A stretch of DNA of 34,369 bases, from NCBI GenBank assembly GCA_027604665.1, contig JADGIZ010000049.1, positions 1 to 34,369 of the forward strand. Reading direction: 5' to 3'. Within the stretch, counting starts at the first letter, position 1. The number at the start of each line of letters is the position of its first letter. A program made the translations under genes and the position numbers. Shown here one piece after another: positions 10,401-21,101 of this stretch. Under the pieces are notes generated by a model. It worked only from the letters and a program-made list of their open reading frames with translations. It was not told where the DNA came from and searched no databases. The stretch is from Polyrhizophydium stewartii (taxonomy: Eukaryota; Chytridiomycota; Chytridiomycetes; Rhizophydiales).

Positions 10401-13400
10401 CTACCGCCATACGTCTCCGATGATCTTAGAGCGCACATTACACTGCTGTGCGAGACGTTTGTTGACGCAGGCTTGCGCTTTGTTCGCCGCAACTGCAAAG
10501 AGTACATCCGCTCCGTCGACCTGAACCTGGTCGTGAGTCTTTGCAAGCTCATGCGCACGTACATCAACCGCCAAAAGGAGATCGACTTCAAAATGGCGCC
10601 GGCTGATCTCAAAAACCTCTTCTCGAATCTCTTCTTGTTTTGCTACGTCTGGTCCATTGGCGGCAACCTCGCCGACGGCTTCCAAGACGCGTTTGACACA
10701 TTCCTGCGCGAGCTTCTCGACGCGGCCGCGCTTGCCGAGGTTCAAATCCCTTCAGCCAACAACGTATTCGGGTACTTTGTCGACCTCAAGTCACGCAGCT
10801 TTGTGCAGTGGGACGACATTGTGCCGAGCTTCAAATACTCTGCCGAAGTGCCGTATTTCGACATGATGGTCCCGACAGCAGATACAGTCAAGTACGCGTT
10901 CCTACTCGAGGCCCTGCTCACGAACAGCTTTCCGACGCTGTTTACGGGCAACACAGGCGTCGGAAAGTCGGTGATAGTGCAGGACCTGCTCAACCGCGTT
11001 GGAAAGGCAAACAAGTACGTCAACGTTGTCCTCAACTTCTCCGCGCAAACAAATAGCGCGCAAACCCAGCAGGTGATGGAGCTCAAGCTCGAGAAGAAGA
11101 GAAAGAACATAAGCGGCGCGCCAGCCGGGTTTTCCAAGATCGTGCTGTTTGTTGACGACCTCAACATGCCCAAGCTCGACACGTACGGATCGCAGCCTCC
11201 TATCGAGCTTCTTCGGCAATACATCGACTTTGGCGGCTTTTACGATCGCGAGAAGCTGACGTGGAAGGTCATACAAGACGTTGACATTGTCGCCGCTTGT
11301 GCGCCTCCAGGCGGCGGTCGAAACAACGTCACGGCGCGCTTTCTGCGCCACTTCAACCTGCTCAACATCCCCGCGCCGAGCGAGGTGTGCTTGTTCAAGA
11401 TTTTCAAGTCGATTGTCGAGGGCTTCCTCAAACCGTTTTCCGCCGAGATCAAGTCGGCCTGTGAAGCTATCGTCAACTCGGCCATCGAGATCTATCACCG
11501 CATGTGCACGGAACTGCTTCCAACACCTGCAAAGTCGCACTACACATTCAATCTGCGCGACCTGTCCAAGGTCGTCCAAGGCGTCTTGCAGGTACGGCCG
11601 GGCGTCATCTCGACCAAGGCGGAGCTTGCACGTCTTTTTTGTCACGAGGCGTCCCGCGTGTTCCACGACCGCCTCATCGACGATCCAGATCGCCAATACT
11701 TCAACAAGCTGCTGTCTGAGCTCGCGGAGAAGAACTTTGGGACGCAGATGTCCAAGGAGAGCTTTTCCGAGACGCCGATTATGTTTGGTGACTTCTCCAA
11801 GCGTGGAGTCGCGCCCGAGGACCGTATCTACTGCGAAATGGCGGACATGAAGCTCATGACGACGCTTCTCGAGGAGTATCTCGAAGAGTACAACGTGACC
11901 ATGAACAAGGACGTGCGCTTGATCTTCTTCATGGACGCCAAGCAGCACATCACGCGCATTTCGCGGATCATTCGACAGCCACGCGGCAACGCACTGCTCG
12001 TGGGAGTCGGCGGCACGGGCAAGCAGTCGCTCACTCGACTTGCGTGCCATATTTCCGACTACCAATGCATCCAGATTGAGCTCACGCGGACGTATGGTAA
12101 AGAGGAATGGCGCGAGGACCTCAAGAAGCTATACCGCTTGGCGGGCGTCGAGGCCAAGAACACCGTCTTCCTCCTCTCGGACACGCAGATCAAACAAGAG
12201 GCCTTTTTGGAGGACATCAACAACATCCTCAACTCTGGCGAGGTGCCCAATCTGTTTGAGTTTGACGAGCGCGAAAAGATCCTCGGCGATCTGCGACCGA
12301 TTGCGCGCGAAAAGGGCCTTGGCGAGGACCGTGACTCGGTCTCGCAGCTGTTCATTAATCGCGTGCGCGACAACCTTCACATTGTCTTTGGCACCAGCCC
12401 CGTCGGTACCACGTTCCGTACCCGCTGCCGCATGTTCCCCTCGTTGGTCAACTGCTGCACAATCGACTGGTTCGACGAATGGCCCAAAGAAGCACTCTTG
12501 TCTGTCTCGCGGCGCTTCTTTGAGTTTGTGGACCTTGGCAATGACGAGATGAAGGAGAAGATCTCGGCCATGTGTGTCGAGATTCACGCGTCGGTCGGCG
12601 AGATCGCCAAGCGCTTTTACGCGGAGCTCCGGCGTAGATACTATACCACGCCAACATCGTACCTGGAGCTCATTAACCTGTACATCTCGATGCTGCAGGA
12701 GAAGCGCAAGGAGCTCGGCTCGTCGCGCGACCGTCTTCGAAATGGACTCAACAAGCTTGCCGAGACAAACGACCTCGTTTCCAACATGCAGATCGAGCTT
12801 GAGAACCTTGGCCCCGAGCTCAAGATCCGTGCTCAGGACACCGAGGCGCTGATGATCAAAATTGCCAAGGATCAGGAGACGGCCGACGGCGTGCGGCGCG
12901 TTGTTTCAGAGGAGGAAGCCGTGGTGCGCGAGAAGGCGCTGCAGACCGAGGCCATCGCGGCCGAGGCGCAAAAGGATCTCGACGAGGCATTGCCTGCACT
13001 TGATGCCGCGTACAAGGCGCTCGACGCGCTCGAGAAAAAAGACATTGCCGAGCTCAAGGTCTTCTCGAAGCCGCCAGACCTCGTGCTCATGGTGCTCGAG
13101 GCCATCTGCATTCTGTTCAAGGTCAAGCCCGACTGGGAGAACTCAAAAAAACTTTTGTCGGACCCGCAGCTCATGAAGAAGATGGCCGAGTATGACAAGG
13201 ACAACATCCCCGAGAGCCTGTCCAAGAAGCTCAAAAAGTACATCGAGAGCCCAAACTTCAACCCAGAGGCCGTCGAGAAGGTGTCGCGCGCGTGCCGCAG
13301 CATGTGTATGTGGGTCATTGCCATGGACCTCTACTCGCGCGTCTTCAAGGAAGTGCTCCCAAAGCGCAAGCGGCTCGAGGAGGCGCAACAAACACTCGAG

Positions 13401-16400
13401 ACAACCCGCGCCAAGTTGGCCGAGAAGACGGCTGCGCTTGCCGAGGTCGAGAACCAGCTCGAGAAGCTCAAGGCAAAGTATGAGAGCTCGGTGGCGTCCA
13501 AGAAGCAGCTTGTCGAAAAGATGGAGGAGACCACACGCCGGCTTTCGCGCGCAAGCAAGCTCACGCTGGCTCTGGCTGACGAGCAGATCCGCTGGACCGA
13601 CTCGGTGGAGCGCCTCAATCTTCAGATCGACCTTCTTGTCGGCAACATGTTCCTGAGCGCCGCATGCGTCGCTTACTTTGGTGCATTCACGTCCAACTAC
13701 CGTGCCGAGCTTGTGCAGCGCTGGATCGTCAGCTGTCAGGCGGCCGACATACCCGTGTCCGAGAACTTCCACTTGCTCGAGCATCTCGCAGACCCAGCCG
13801 TTGTGCGGGACTGGAACATCCAGGGGCTTCCCGCCGATGCGCTCTCGGTCGAAAACGGCATCCTTGTGACCCGCGGCCGGCGCTGGCCGCTGATGATTGA
13901 CCCGCAAGGCCAAGCCAACCACTGGATCCGCAACATGGAAGGCGCCGAGCTCAAGACGGTCAAGCTCTCGGAGCCCAAGTTCCTGCGCTCGCTTGAGAAT
14001 GCCATCCGCACCGGCCAACCCGTGCTGATGGAAGACGTCGGGGAGCAGCTTGATCCGGCCCTCGAGCCTCTGCTGCTTAAGCAGACCATCCGGCAGGGCG
14101 GCCGCGTGCTGATGAAGCTCGGCGACTCATTTGTCGAGTACGATCGCAACTTTAAGCTCTACATCACGACAAAGATGCCCAACCCACACTACCTGCCCGA
14201 GGTCTGCATCAAAGTTACCATTATCAACTTCACCGTCACCAAAGTTGGTCTCGAGGGCCAGCTTCTGGCCGACGTTGTCAAGCTAGAGCGCCCAGAGCTT
14301 GAGGAGCAGCGCAACTCGCTGATTGTCAACATCGCGGCCGACAAGAAGCAGCTCAAGGACATCGAGGAAAAGATCCTCAAGCTGCTATTCAACTCCCAGG
14401 GCAACATTCTCGACGACGAGGAGCTCATCAACACCCTCAACCAGTCCAAGGTGACGTCGGCGGCCATCAATGAGCGAGTGCTGCAGGCCGAGCAGACCGA
14501 GCAGGATATCAACATGGCGCGCGAAAAGTATCGTCCGGTCGCGATCCGCGGCTCCGTACTGTACTTTGTGATTGCGGATCTCGCCGAAATCGATTCGATG
14601 TACCAGTTCTCGCTCAAGTACTTCAAAAATCTCTTCAACAACTGCATCGTGCAGTCGGAAAAGTCGGACGATCTCAACAAGCGCATCCAGACGCTTTGCA
14701 AGAACTCGACTTACGACACGTTCTCGAACGTATCGCGCGGTCTGTTTGAGGCGCACAAGATGATCTACGCCTTCATGATCTGCATCGAGACCATGCGCGA
14801 ACGCGGCCAGATTGACGAGGTTGAGTGGAACTTTTTCCTGCGCGGCAGTGGCATGATTCGCTCGGACATCCCCACGCGGCCCAACGCCCGGTGGCTGTCA
14901 AACTACATGTGGACGAACCTTGTTGATCTGGCGAGCACCGTGCCGCAATTTGCATACGCCATCGACCACATTGCCATGTACCCTGCAGACTGGGAGGTAC
15001 TTGTCGAGTCGGACACGCCGTTTATGCTGCCGGTGCCAGGCGACATGACCTCGCAGCTCACGGACATGCAGAAGCTGCTTCTTATCAAGGTGCTCTGCGA
15101 GGAGAAGCTCGTGCCGTCTGCAGTCGAGTTTATCAAGTGCAATCTAGGTGCCGAGTTCATTGACATCCCGCCGCTTGACCTCGCCAAGGCATACAAGGAC
15201 ACGGCACCCGAGTCGCCACTGATCTTTATTCTCTCGACGGGGTCCGACCCGGTTGCATCGCTCATGAAGTTTGCCGGCTCATCAAAAATCAATATGCAAG
15301 ACAAGCTTCACATGATCTCGCTCGGCCAGGGCCAAGGTCCGATCGCCGAGGAGCTCGTCAAGCGCGCGACAACAAACGGCGAGTGGGTGTTTCTGCAGAA
15401 CTGCCACTTGGCGGCGTCGTGGATGGCCCGGCTTGAGGCCATGGTCAAAGAGTTTGGCCAGCCAGAGTCCGCCATCGACCCCAACTTCCGCCTCTTTCTG
15501 TCGTCCATGCCGTCCAAGGTCTTTCCTGTCGCGGTCCTTCAAGAAGGCGTCAAGGTAACCAACGAGCCGCCAAAGGGTCTCAGAGCCAACCTCGCGCGCA
15601 GCTTTGCCGACATATCCAAGGATCTGTTCGACGATCACCCGCCGCAGGGCGTCAAGTTTCGCAAGCTGATTTTTGGCGTGTGCTTCTTCAACGCCATCAT
15701 TCACGAGCGTAAAAAGTTTGGCCCTCTCGGCTGGAACATCATGTACGACTGGAGCAATTCGGACCTTGAGGTCTCGATCACCATCCTGCGCAACATGCTG
15801 CAAGAGTACAAGAGCATTCCGTGGGAGGCACTTCTTTATCTGACTGGCGAGATTACCTTTGGAGGCCGCGTAACCGATGACTGGGACCGCCGCACGCTCA
15901 AGTCGATTCTGTCGCGCTTCTACACTCCGCAGATCCTCGAGGATGCGTACAAGTTCTCGCCATCAGGCATCTACTACGCGCCGGCCGACGGCGAGATCTC
16001 GTACTTCCGCGCCTACATCGAAAGCCTGCCCTTCAGCGAGGAGCCATCCGTTTTTGGCATGCACGAAAACGCAAACATCAGCTTCCAGATGCAAGAGACT
16101 CGGCGGCTCATACGCACTGTCCTCGACGTGCAGCCACACATGTCCACCTCGAGCGGTGGCAAGTCAAGCGAGGAGCTTGTGACGGCAATCGCGACCGTAA
16201 TTCTGGACGAGTGGCCAAGCTTGCTGGCAATCGAGGTGCCTAGCAACAGGCCCGGCTCCGCGAAAACAGCGGGCGATGCCGCGCCGAGTCCGGTCACCCA
16301 AGAGCTCTTCAAACGCGACGACGCCGGACGCATGATCAACTCCCTAAGCACAGTCCTGCTTCAAGAGGCGGCGCGATTCAACAAGCTCAATGCCATCGTC

Positions 16401-17346
16401 AAAACGTCGCTGGAGAGTCTCATCAAGGCGGTCAAAGGCTTGATTGTCATGAGCTCCGAGCTCGAGCTGGTCTTCAAAAGCCTGCTGAACAATGAGGTTC
16501 CCGGCGCGTGGTCAAACCACGCCTATCCCTCGCTCAAGCCACTCGCATCGTGGGTCAAGGACTTCCACAAGCGCGTCGATATGATGCGCGGCTGGGCGGA
16601 CGAAGGACAACCCACGTACTTTTGGCTTCCCGGCTTTTTCTTCCCGCAAGGTACGGCAGTCTCCAAGCTCGGCGCGACCAGCACAGGCTAACAAAGTACA
16701 TGCAGGATTCCTCACGGGTGTTATGCAGAACCACGCGCGCAAGTACAACATTCCAATCGACACGCTTCTGTTCACCTACAAAGTCAAAGATTTCGATGAA
16801 GCCGAGCTGCGGGCCAGGGCATCCGACGCCAACACTTTGGCTGACGACGAGGATGGCGTGCTTGTAAGCGGCCTGTTCATGGAAGGCGCGCGGTGGGACA
16901 AGGAAAAGCGGCTTTTGCAGGATTCGTTCCCGATGGAGATGTATTCGGTGTGGCACTGTGCTGCAGTGATGTGCAAACCTGCGAATTCAGTCAGGCACTA
17001 ATCTGCTTCACCCGTGCAGGTAATGCCGCTGATAAGGTTCATACCAACACAAACCAGCCCGTCCAAGGACAGGCTGTACGTATGCCCGCTCTACAAGACC
17101 TCGGCACGCGCTGGTACACTGTCAACCACTGGTCACTCCACCAACTTTGTTGTTGCGATTTTCCTCCCAACCGAGCGGCCTTCAGACTACTGGATTGCCA
17201 AAGGCGTCGCCTTACTTGTAAGTTTACTTAATCGGGGCACACAGCCTTGCTTCATGCGCTGACTCGTTCATTTTGTTTAAACTGCTGCTTCGCGCGGATC
17301 TGATTTACGATTCAAATTCGCGCGGCAGTGCCAGCTCAACGAGTAA
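1422..17346 (+). CDS. Axonemal inner-arm dynein heavy chain (one-headed DNAH3/7/12-like group), intein-bearing
   Basis: A microtubule motor of the flagellar axoneme, acting as an ATPase in the inner arm. Eight exons: 1422-5968, 6052-7354, 7420-7771, 7830-9955, 10038-16650, 16706-16947, 17020-17217, 17329-17346. They total 15,399 nt, a 5132-aa precursor and 4742 aa after intein removal. Every junction restores conserved dynein sequence, ending in GVALLCQLNE, typical of the one-headed axonemal group. Seen in order (precursor numbering): about 500 residues of low-complexity N-terminus; the conserved block [12 protein letters not shown]; the tail and linker; AAA1 Walker A GPAGTGK/T (2065-2071 and 2462, split by the intein) with FDEFNRI as Walker B; AAA2 GPTGGGKT (2736-2743); AAA3 GNTGVGKS (about 3080); AAA4 GVGGTGKQ (about 3432); the stalk coiled coils and microtubule-binding region; AAA5 ([14 protein letters not shown]), AAA6 and the C-terminal domain. 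The first ATG (1422) is taken as start. The N-terminal extension is longer than in relatives I recall, so the true start could be further downstream. An in-frame cryptic intron at 1929-2003 is possible. The 3' end converges on the next gene, 37 nt away. Confidence 0.95.
5969..6051 (+). other. Dynein intron 1 (83 nt)
   Basis: GTAAGC donor, CATAG acceptor, internal GCTAAC branch-like motif, phase 2. It joins KEWDTLTE to [10 protein letters not shown], the expected linker sequence. Confidence 0.9.
7355..7419 (+). other. Dynein intron 2 (65 nt)
   Basis: GTGCGT donor, GCGCAG acceptor, phase 0. It restores the spacing of the conserved Cys-x3-Leu-x5-LVRG segment just before AAA1. Confidence 0.88.
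7772..7829 (+). other. Dynein intron 3 (58 nt), inside the AAA1 P-loop
   Basis: GTGAGC donor, ATCCAG acceptor, phase 1. It splits the second-from-last Gly codon of the Walker A motif: the upstream exon supplies GPA plus one base, the downstream exon completes Gly and continues TGK. The frames before and after differ, so splicing is required. The acceptor lies 11 nt upstream of the first intein codon. Confidence 0.93.
7841..9010 (+). mobile_element. Intein in dynein heavy chain AAA1 Walker A motif (390 aa)
   Basis: A self-splicing protein insertion, continuous in frame with both exteins. It starts with Cys1 directly after GPAGTGK and ends in His389-Asn390 directly before Thr of the native GKT motif. 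Block [14 protein letters not shown], followed by [14 protein letters not shown]. Block B: residues 63-72, [10 protein letters not shown], with His68 and Asn65 where Thr is usual. Blocks F and G: residues 360-390, [14 protein letters not shown], then [10 protein letters not shown]. These patterns resemble fungal nuclear PRP8-type inteins. Predicted chemistry is Cys1 acyl shift, transesterification to Thr+1, Asn390 cyclisation, and ligation of the exteins to restore GPAGTGKT. Removing it gives the uninterrupted dynein consensus ([21 protein letters not shown] follows). No stop or intron lies inside. All key splicing residues except the block B Thr are canonical, so it is probably splicing-competent. 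P-loops are favoured intein sites in other ATPases. Confidence 0.93.
8408..8875 (+). other. LAGLIDADG homing endonuclease region of the intein, probably degenerate
   Basis: Intein residues about 190-345. The block D/E part is recognisable: HIPSEL (253-258), then [16 protein letters not shown] (265-280), a LAGLIDADG helix retaining its acidic residue (Asp275). The expected first LAGLIDADG helix appears only as [11 protein letters not shown] (194-204), with Leu/Ser at the positions of the Asp-Gly pair; an Asp two residues later (206) is out of register. Family knowledge says both acidic residues are needed for cleavage. I infer a nuclease that has lost activity, while the splicing blocks remain intact. 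Confidence 0.65.
9956..10037 (+). other. Dynein intron 4 (82 nt)
   Basis: GTGCGT donor, GCAAAG acceptor, phase 0. It joins VLNPK to [11 protein letters not shown], matching the conserved NPK-x-MGQLYGEF segment of AAA2. Confidence 0.9.
16651..16705 (+). other. Dynein intron 5 (55 nt)
   Basis: GTACGG donor, CATGCAG acceptor, GCTAAC branch-like motif, phase 1. It joins GFFFPQ to [14 protein letters not shown] in the C-terminal domain. Confidence 0.92.
16948..17019 (+). other. Dynein intron 6 (72 nt)
   Basis: GTGTGG donor, GTGCAG acceptor, CACTAAT branch-like motif, phase 0. It joins PMEMYS to VMPLIRFIP. Confidence 0.9.
17218..17328 (+). other. Dynein intron 7 (111 nt)
   Basis: GTAAGT donor, CGGCAG acceptor, phase 0. 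It joins GVALL to a final 18-nt exon encoding CQLNE and a stop, the expected dynein C-terminus. Confidence 0.92.
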
Positions 17347-17383
17347 CGCGACTACTACTTGCATTGTGGCCCGCACAAAACCG

Positions 17384-20300
17384 TCAACTCCACGGCGTCG
17401 GAGTCACGGAAACGAGTTTTCGATCCCGCACGGCTTGATCAAATACAGGATTCTGTTCGCACTCTTGCCTTTGCGATGCGCAGTGCTGGTTCCTGGATGG
17501 CAATGCTGCTGAGCTCTCGCACGAGGCGAAAATCGGCTGTTGTGTCAAATGGATTTTGCTTTGCGCGCTCGAGAGTGACTTGGGGATGGCGATTTTAGTC
17601 GCCCGATCGGCAGGCGCGCGTCGAGCTTGCCATGGAGTGGGCTCCGTGGGCTCTGCGATGCCCGAGGGACGGACCTGATGCTCAAAGTTGCGATCAACGT
17701 CCGGGCGCAAAGCATCAGCTGGCAGCCTCTCAGCGACGTGGTCTCCTTGAATGCGACCTCGAGCCGATTCTGTTCGTATACTATCGCTCGTGTGACCGCA
17801 TGCCCCCATGATACAACTGGCCGGTGCGCAGCTATTGGCAAATCCGATGACGCTCGGTTTTGCGTTGCGCGAAGAATCATTTGCCGCCGATGCGAGCACG
17901 GCAGACCTGCATGTGCGGTCTACCTTGATGGGCTTGACTTCCAAGGCCGCCGACGCCGATTTGAGTCTTCTCGTGGTCCAAGCGCCTTGCGTGTTCGCAT
18001 TGCGTGCAACTCTTGTAGTTGCGCTTGCAGATACGCCCGATCCAGTTGTAGCGCGGATCGGCGCAGGATTCTGAGCATGCGCGAACTGCCCAGATCGACG
18101 CATGGGCAGAACCCCCGGAAGTCTGCAAGTAGGAGCCGACGCCATCAAACCGACTGCAGCTGCCTGTGTCATCGGAGTGTGACCGGAGCGTCTGCCTTTG
18201 CGGCAGTAGATCCGCTTTTCCTGCGTTGCTGATTTTTCTGCGTGAACTATGGCCCACATGCCACGCCTCAATCTCGGTTCTAGTATCGTCGCGATCACGC
18301 AACGGCTGCGTGGCTTATCTGCCTGGCCCTTGACAGATTTAGATCCGCTACAGATGCCGGGAGGTGGCTCGAGCGGCCCACCAAGGGCGGTAGAGTCCAA
18401 ATCGCGCGCGTTGGCGGTGATTCCAGCTTGCGCAGTCGGCTGAGAGCCAGTGGCTAACTTGCATTGATGTGTTAGACGACTCAAACTCGCCGAGAAAGAC
18501 GGCACTGCAAGGAGCTGTGGGGCGGCTGAATTTGCTGCTTGCCCGTGAATTAGGGGCTTATTTTCCATCTCTTTGTGCGAGAGTGGCTCGGGCTGCGCCA
18601 GCAGCTCTTTTGCAGCGCGTGAGCCCTGAGTAGCTAGCCTGAGGCGCCAGATGTGCTCCGGAACCCGCGCTGTCGGTTCGCAAAACGATGCATCAAGAAG
18701 TTTACGAGGTACAACTGATCGGCCATCAGCAACAGGCTTGATATTCGACCAATCTTGGTGCTGTGTCGCTTGCTTCGACGAAGCAACCTGCATATGAAGA
18801 ATGGTTGACGAACGCGACGAGTCCCTTGCGCGCTCTGCAAGACGCTCAAATGTAACCTTGGCCAATGAGGGACGTGGCTGAGGCTGCTCGACCTGAAGAA
18901 GCAGATGATGAAAGTGCAGTGATCCGCATGCGGTTTCAAGATGAGGCTCCCCCGCAAGCCGCTGATCAGGGCTCCTCGAGCATGCTTTTGAAGGCGCAGT
19001 CTCTTTGCTCTCGGACACCCGCTCAAGCAAACTCGGGCTGGGACCGGCGTGCTTGCTGTTGGTTACGATGCTTGCGCGCATCGGCAAGCTTGCGATACCG
19101 ACGCTTCCGATCGCCAAGGCACTCCAACCCATGGATGCATGCTAGTGAATGTCAGCTAACCCTGAAATAAACACCGCTCAAAAGTCACATTGAAACGAGT
19201 CGCCCTAAATCCTACTTTTGTTGCAGTGTGCCCCATGCTGTTGACTATCGGTGATAAAGGCTCGCATTCTGATAGAGAGTCGTGTGCAGTGTACCTCGCC
19301 TCTTTGGTGCTACAAACATCGTCTGGAATATCCAATAGTTTGACTCGAACTGGACAGATGGATTGTTCCGACTCACTGTCAGCTGATAGACGTTTTCGCA
19401 ATAGCAAACCTAATGTGCGTGAGTCACACCTGCCGCTCTGTTGTAATTACCACATGAGCAAGCTTCATCCAAGCATTTGTCATTCTTGCTACTTGGAGCT
19501 CTATGCAGCAAACATGCGTTCAGGTTGTCGACGCCAAAGTCCTCGGCCAAATTGACTACTGCCGGGCTGGCGGCCTCGACGGACTCGTGGTTCTTGGAAG
19601 AGCTTGTTGTGAGAGAATGCTGCTCAAACGCTCGAGATGTAGCAGCTCCGGCGACGTCAGGAGCAGCAGCAGTGGCGGAAACACTAGCAGTGGAAGCTGT
19701 CAGGGCGACTGCTCTTGGGATACGAGCAAGCGCAGACAAGGCTCGAATGCGCACAGACGTGCGCGTCAGATTATTCTGGCTCTGCTGCACAACTGAACGC
19801 GCGTTTTGCACAGAGCCGTCGCTCGTCGGGTCGCAGATCACTCGATCCAAGCCACTTTCGTCACAGCTGATCAGTCCTTTCTGCGGAGAAGATAGCCGGG
19901 CATACTGATTGCGGTCATGGCAGTGGGCATTCGGCGATCCTGATCCCAGCAGCTCGTCTACAACTGAACTCGTTTGAGCGTCAGGAGCCGCTGTAGCCTG
20001 GATTCCAGATACAATTTGCGAGCCAGGGCAGCACCGACCGTCTGATTCAGGTGTCAAATCTGCCTTGTTCGCGCTGCGCCACCGATTTCGGATACAGCTC
20101 TTTGACGATGCGGTGAGAAGCGTGCCGTCAAGCACCTCGACTCCGACATTGAGGTGCGCTTCAGCTTGATCGATCGCACGCCTGGATTTGTGCAAAGTGT
20201 CACTGCGCGGTAGTCGATCTCTGACCGAGATTTGGCCCGGTTGCACATCGACACAAGGACGCACAAGATTCTCTCGTGGTGTCGCAGAACGCTCGGCTGA

Positions 20301-21101
20301 TCCAATAGGCTTGGGATGCGTTGCGTATAAAGCAGGATCTGCGCTTGAGTTGCCATTCGAGCCGAAATGAGTGAGATGCCGGGCGCCAGCGCCTTCAGAC
20401 TCGCGCGCGGGAACTCTGTCGATATCCGAGCGAAACGGCTGATCACTGATGGATGCGGCGACCTCCGCACGCGAAACAAATGATTCTTGCATACTGCTTG
20501 TATAATCATGTGCAGAAGCATCGCGTCCTGCTTCTGCCGCTGCCGAGCCGCATTCAGATGGCTCGCCGAATGGATCGAGCTGCCCCTCACCGCCGGCATA
20601 GAACGGGCCAAGTTCGTTGGCCCAAGAGACCGATTGCGATGTGAGGCGAGCCGTTTGGCGCCGGTTTTTGTGCGCGGACGACGATTCGTGGGTGAGAAGC
20701 AGGGTCGACTTGACGAGCACAATGTTGGGCATGTCGGCGTCTGCCTCTATGCTGCCGCCATCGGGTGCAGAGGGCAGAGACTCGCAGGCAGGAACAGCAA
20801 CGCTATCCGCGCGCAGACTCGGCGGCAGGCTGCCTCGCTTGCGCAAGTCTCCGGTCGAACAAGAAACATTGCCAAGGCCGGTTGAGACGCATGCGCGGCC
20901 GGTGGGTTTTGCGGCCAGCCCTTTGGCCCGAGAAAGAGTGCTGCGTGACCCCACGCGCGTTGGCGGCGGCTCGCGAGCATGGCTGGACCTGTGTGTCTGG
21001 GTATTGATCAAGCCGTGTCCACAACTCGTGCGTGCCTCTTTGTGTACAGCGTCCGGGTCGGCTGGGCTGTTCAGATTCGGCGCGGATGCGTAAGTTGCCA
21101 T
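17384..21101 (-). CDS. Unrecognised Ser/Ala-rich, probably disordered protein (about 1198 aa)
   Basis: I do not recognise this protein. Three minus-strand exons are proposed: 21101-19430, 19382-19216 and 19141-17384. They stay in frame across both introns and total 3597 nt. The first exon starts with ATGGCAACTTACGC, a good start context, and encodes MATYASAPNLNSPADPD. Composition is rich in Ser, Ala, Arg and Thr with scattered Cys and no visible domain, signal peptide, membrane segment or coiled coil, which suggests intrinsic disorder. The middle exon includes a more ordered-looking VRVKLLDIPDDV. Evidence for coding is the length of the two open frames (about 560 and 580 codons) on the same strand and the phase-compatible splice signals between them. 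The first intron's acceptor is ambiguous among three AGs, all in the same phase. The start codon overlaps the ATG of the divergent IQ-motif gene at 21099-21102. The two large exons could instead be separate genes. Confidence 0.55.
19142..19215 (-). other. Second intron of the Ser/Ala-rich gene (74 nt)
   Basis: Minus strand: GTAGGA donor, CACTAG acceptor, GCTGAC branch-like motif about 13 nt upstream of the acceptor, phase 0. It joins HTATK to HASMGWSALAIG. Confidence 0.55.
19383..19429 (-). other. First intron of the Ser/Ala-rich gene (47 nt or longer)
   Basis: Minus strand: GTGTGA donor, phase 1. ATCAG at 19383 is the nearest acceptor; two later ones (TGTCCAG and TTCCAG) keep the same frame and would make a more typical intron length. 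A CTGAC motif precedes the TGTCCAG option. Confidence 0.45.

Noticed and set aside
17627..18232. Plus-strand 201-codon frame
   Set aside because: Shorter than and opposite to the 580-codon minus-strand frame; no splice partners found.
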